A stretch of 64,000 nt of DNA from Colocasia esculenta (taxonomy: Eukaryota; Streptophyta; Magnoliopsida; Alismatales; Araceae). The DNA lies in assembly GCA_014218235.1 (NCBI GenBank), contig CM024755.1:166525941-166589940 (forward strand), in the 5' to 3' direction. The notes beneath the pieces were generated by a model. It was not told the origin of the DNA. It saw nothing but the letters and a program-made list of their open reading frames with translations, and did no database searches. Positions 59,987-64,000 of the stretch are shown in pieces. Position 1 is the stretch's first letter, and every line of letters begins with the position of its first letter. A program made the position numbers and the translations under genes.

Positions 59987-60359
59987 ACTGTCCAAAACGG
60001 GACAATTCAAGACTTTGAGTTAGATATACATGTTCTCATCGTTGAAAATAAGACTCGTACACATCAATCTCAAAGTCTTGAATGGGAAGGTTCATTGACA
60101 CGGGCTTAACACGCACTCGTGAGGTGTGTGCAGTGAAAAAATGCTATACATACATAGATCAAATTTAAAACCCAAATAAATATGAAAGGAATATGATAAC
60201 AAAAGCATACATGTGAACAAGTGCAATAATAAACCAAATTCATACATACATGTACATGAATTACATATAAACATGTGCAATACTAAACAAATACATTAAA
60301 ATAAGATGTGTAATACTAATCATTAAACTGAAAGTGAACAATTAAACGTAAAAGAAACT

Positions 60360-61440
60360 AATATCTAGAATGAAGAGTTTGTACTAATTTTTTTTCCTAA
60401 ATTGGGATGTACTATTTTTTTTTTGGACCATATATACATATATGGAGATGTATGTATGTAGTTTCTCTTACTTACCTAATCCTTCCACACGGAAAAATTA
60501 ACCCGAAATATATAACTATGTAAACGTACTTTTATGGGAAGCAGAAGGGGTTTCAAACACACAACAAGCTGACTGCCCCAGCTGAGCAACTAGATGGATC
60601 AGCCACCAAATTTAAATATTGTAGGTTAAGTAGGTGAGTCTTTCTAATGTCTGAGTTGTACTCTTCACTGTGACAAAGATCCCCAAGGGGAAAAAAGACA
60701 GGCTTCAGACCGACCAAACCACATACTTGTCCTCCAGGCTACAGCTCAACATTGATGGGTCAAATGGCCTTAGCCAGATCGAGTTGTCTGGGTATACCGA
60801 CGCCCTACAATCTTAGCTACCGTAGGGGGGTAAAAAAATGCGCAATAGTGCATGTGGTGCATCAAGTTTTATTCTAAAATCTTATTTTTTTCTATGTATT
60901 ATCGTAGTATATATAATTACAAGTGCCCTTTACACCTCTTGTATGGGAACACAGATGGGTCCTTGAATAATGGTATCTCCGTTTAGTCTTCTTGGAGTCT
61001 TTAAATCAGATGAACTTTTTGGCTCGATACGGCTGACAGTGTCCCATAGTTGTGTTAGCAGATGGCATCAGGATTCTGCTTTGACTTGTGAACAGTGACA
61101 TTCCTGTAAGCATATGTCGACCGGTGCAGATGGGTTGGGCTCAAGTCTGGACTTGGAAATACGACGGTTGTTGTTTGAAGAGAAATAGACCCAATACACC
61201 AATCAAGCCCACTTTTTTGGAAGTTTTCTAGTGTACTATCCACTTTCATTGGCCATCGGTTTCTTTTCTGAAAATTAAGGTTGACTTTATTTTCCACCCT
61301 TTATTCTAATATACGAATTAAGACAGGATGGATTATAGTATGGAGATGTATGTATGTAGTTTTATAAATGCAATTCATGATTCTAAAGGAGATTTGGTGG
61401 CTTTGATTGAAAATAAAATAATATGATATGTACAGTTGGG
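60360..61440. other. Unassigned DNA right of copy B
   Basis: Similarity to copy C stops near 60360. No gene, terminal repeat or known domain is recognised here. Confidence 0.5.
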
Positions 61441-61948
61441 GGGGTTGAGAGAGAGTTTGTGTGTTTTTAAAAAAAAATAGGTTAGGACTTTTTTTTTTTT
61501 TTGGAAGAGATTTGCATAGCGTAAAAAAAGTTCACTAAAAAAAATTACTTACCAAACACCTCTTTGTGTCTGTCTTCTTTTTTTTTTAATTTTAGAGAAA
61601 AAAAAATAAAAAAATATAACCGAACATCCTATAAACCATGGGTGGTTTTGTCTGTACGCCGACAATGGAACGCCAAAGAATAGCAGTGGACTAAGTGGAT
61701 GGACTGTTGTCCCTGACGTTAGGCTGTCAAAGTCCAACGGCACCACATAGATTTGACCAGTCAAACCCAACAGAAGCCAGAATGAGGCTTCGAAACACAT
61801 GTCCAGTCCAACAATGCGGGCTACATTAATGTTCCTTGCTAATTAATGTGGTGGTGTACGGTTGTGTAGAGCTGACGATCGAATGGATCGTACTACATGT
61901 GAACGAGAGAAATATGTGAACATTTATAACATTAGACCCACTTTGAGA

Positions 61949-61990
<42 letters not shown>

Positions 61991-62340
61991 TATATGTATG
62001 CACACAGTGGATGGCCCACCGTCGAGGATGGTCTTTATTTTGACATGCTAGACCTACGTATGAGGCACCACCGACGAGAACGCGTAAGCGTAGGCGTATG
62101 CATGCTTGTAGAGGCCGCCAGTTGAAGTGGACGCGTACGTTACGTTGTTGGTGTTCCAAAAGAAAGAAGAGTACCTAACGCCGCGAGAGATCAACTACAA
62201 GAAGAAACGTATCTTGAACCACGTCGAGTATGCATGCTCTCTCTGCTTCTTTTGCTTAGTGAAAGGTATCAAAGATTCATTAACGAGGAGGGTTAGAGGG
62301 AATAAGCGTTAGAACTGTAGCTTCTTTGTTTCCTGCAAAA
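61441..62340. other. Unassigned DNA with simple repeats
   Basis: Poly-T and poly-A tracts at 61470-61610, including ACCAAACACCTC (the reverse complement of the GAGGTGTTTGG motif near 40475), and (TA)n at 61952-61986. Open frames are short and carry no recognisable domain. Confidence 0.5.
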
Positions 62341-63340
62341 ATCATGGGGAAGTACTACGATGCCCATCTACCAAGTTCTCTCTCTCTCTCTCTCTCTCTC
62401 TCTAAAAAAATGTGTGGCTTGGCTACAACCATATCCCTCTTTGTTGAATGTGGGCACTGCTTCATCATGTCCGCCTACTGCCACTGGCAGCATGCATTAT
62501 ACGGTCGTGAAGATGGGGGTGGGAATGAGTAGTGTTCTTTCCTTTCTTTGTCCTATTTCTTGGCCCCAGGGATCACTAAAATGGATTACTAATGGAAGCT
62601 ATAGCTCTTATCGCTAAGAAGTTCTCCTTTGATCAGTTTATGATCAGAAGTACATGCAGTATAGAATATGTTATAGCCGATATATAATTTGCTCTTGTTA
62701 TTGCAAAAGGTGTGGGGACTTCGTCACTGGGGTGTCTTCTTGTGTGACACCTCTAAATAAGTAGCTAGCTAGCTTGTCTTACGATTTGACTTTATCATTC
62801 TCACATATATTCTATCTAGACTTGATTGGGTGCACTCTTTCTGTAACTAGAGAAACTATATACTTGCTGCAAGCTATTAGGTGTGCAGTAAGCCTTATGT
62901 ACATATGTGCTTCAAATCATGAGCATGCATTGGAGAGCCAAGTTAATTAATTCCTTAACCCCCAAGCTGGATTCGTACGTACGTCTTGGAGAATTTGTTT
63001 AGCTTAGAGCTAGGCTGATCAGACACTGTATATGACTTGGATTTGGCTAAAGGTGATCTTTTTTGAGAGAATTAGTATGGTTTTGTTTCATGATTCAGAT
63101 TTTGTAATCGTGCTTGGAGGATGGCATGGGGATATTCTCTAGTTTGTACTGTGTAATTCCAGCATGCGTATGATACATCCTTTTGCAATAGAGTTCTGTC
63201 TTTGACCCGGCCCATACATCTCACTAGCTCGTCTGCTTCAAATTTATTGGGGAACAAAGTACAACTTTTAGGTGTGTCTCAAAATCGGCAATCATACTGT
63301 TTTTGATATTGGAATTCTTCCTCACAATGATTGCGCTATG
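62341..63340. other. Unassigned DNA with a (CT)n tract
   Basis: (CT)n at 62376-62404. A frame starting MGKYYDAHLPS at 62344 runs through the CT repeat and shows no known domain. It could be the edge of a host gene, but nothing supports that firmly. Confidence 0.4.
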
Positions 63341-63359
63341 AATATCGAAATAATTTTAG

Positions 63360-63575
63360 ATGAGTATACGAAGGAAAGATATAAATGAAAAGGTACGTAG
63401 AGCAAACTTTCCATTATTATCTTGGGGATATACTAATTGGAAAAATGCATGGTTGAGACATAGAGGGGCCGAAGATTATCACAGATTTGAAAAGAAGACG
63501 GAAGGGAGAAATTTTTCCTGTAAGAATAAAGAATATCAGAACATCGTGACTAAATCACTTGTCAAAGATTCATGA
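63360..63575 (+). pseudogene. Possible hAT-type zinc-finger remnant
   Basis: The 71-codon frame contains WGYTNWKNAWLRHRG and DYHRFEKK, which resembles the G-x-x-(N/D)-W-K-N-A ... H pattern of the TTF-type zinc finger at the start of plant hAT transposases. Too short and isolated for certainty. No transposase core follows and the frame ends at TGA 63573-63575. It could equally be a chance frame. Confidence 0.25.
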
Positions 63576-63904
63576 TCTAGTGAAAGACCACTAAGACACT
63601 CAAGTGATATTTTGAATGCTATAGATAAGGGCATATCATAAGTTTTTTCATTTATGTTTCTCCCTGTGCTCTCAAATGGCACAGGTACTGCTCGCATGAA
63701 GTTTCCCACTAATATTTGGAAGATCTGAAGATTTTTTCTCATTATTAATGGGTTTTCCCATTCATTGCAAGATATGCATTATGCACATATATAAGACTAA
63801 AACATTCAAAAACACGAACAAATTAACTATTCTGGTAAATATTGTAAGCATCCCCATCCATTTATGTCCGATGAGTTCTTCTTCTCCCAGTGGGGTCTGT
63901 TCGG

Positions 63905-64000
63905 ACTTCCAGTGTTTTAAAACATAGTCTGGACCGGCTGGTCCAACTAATAAACCAATGACCTGATTCTAAAACCGGGTTGATGACCCATGTGAACCGC
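63905..64000. repeat. Edge of a dispersed repeat (ACCGG-rich)
   Basis: TTTTAAAACATAGTCTGGAC followed by CGGCTGGTCC, AAACCGGGTTGATGACCC and GTGAACCGC resembles the ACCGGTT-rich ends of common plant dispersed repeats. It continues out of the window. Confidence 0.35.

Larger units (their letters stand above)
40799..60360 (-). mobile_element. CACTA copy B, internally deleted, split by copy C
   Basis: The left end is CACTACAGGAAAATGCAG, followed by TTCCGACGG subterminal repeats (40818-41150), the last TNPA-like exon, a 15-monomer satellite array and then copy C (44351-56879). Beyond C the same intron and gene resume with the penultimate exon at 56918 and run to 58382. The DNA then jumps directly into TNP2 (58434-59595) and its upstream region to about 60360, where similarity to copy C ends. 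No right CACTA end is visible. Compared with C it lacks about 3.2 kb between positions equivalent to 48760 and 51922. Confidence 0.85.

Noticed and set aside
60530..60620. tRNA-like stretch
   Set aside because: No cloverleaf can be drawn and no B-box consensus is present.
61055..61800. Minus-strand frames of about 80 codons right of copy B
   Set aside because: No recognisable motif, no splice or start context, and poly-A/T-rich surroundings.

Overview
This window is a stretch of nuclear DNA from a flowering plant and consists almost entirely of transposable elements nested inside one another. The evidence is two Ty3/gypsy chromodomain retrotransposons primed by initiator-methionine tRNA, one Ty1/copia retrotransposon, and at least four CACTA (En/Spm-type) DNA transposon copies with plant-specific TNP2 and Ptta/TNPA-like genes. 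A fragment of a plant-type ribosomal protein gene (uL23/RPL23A) is also present. The species cannot be named from what is visible. I see no confident intact host gene, tRNA, rRNA or CRISPR array.

Layout. 1-10894: a long-LTR gypsy element (LTR about 3.36 kb, 5' end outside the window). 10895-24552: CACTA copy A, plus-strand gene, whose first exon is cut by that gypsy element and whose last micro-exon is cut by a second gypsy element (11287-19792, LTRs of 1849 bp, target duplication GACCG). 24553-26137: unassigned DNA. 26138-39945: CACTA-like copy D, with a different subterminal repeat. It holds captured gene pieces, an inserted copia element (27593-34437, target duplication GTGCA), AT-rich repeats, a satellite array and a decayed exon. 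39946-40798: unassigned and G-rich DNA. 40799-about 60360: CACTA copy B, split by copy C (44351-56879). About 60360-64000: unassigned DNA with simple repeats.

How the parts work together. Copy C has the two-gene layout of En/Spm elements on the minus strand: a TNP2-like transposase (49410-53098), then a Ptta/TNPA-like gene (44898-49293), between subterminal arrays of TTCCGACGGA-type repeats. A single TAG and one frameshift interrupt an otherwise readable transposase. B is an internal deletion relative of C. A shows the downstream part of the same gene family.

The most interesting structures lie inside the CACTA elements. (i) The last intron of the TNPA-like gene is filled with a 178-184 bp satellite-like tandem repeat in all four copies, 51 monomers in total. 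This includes copy D, whose terminal repeats belong to another family. (ii) A 39-nt, phase-symmetric micro-exon is amplified in tandem together with its intron and encodes a 13-residue Ser/Thr/Pro repeat. (iii) A 272-bp hairpin with arms of about 135 bp sits about 120 bp upstream of the TNP2 start in both B and C. (iv) Premature stops throughout are mainly CAG to TAG, TGG to TGA/TAG and CGA to TGA, as expected from decay of methylated cytosine.
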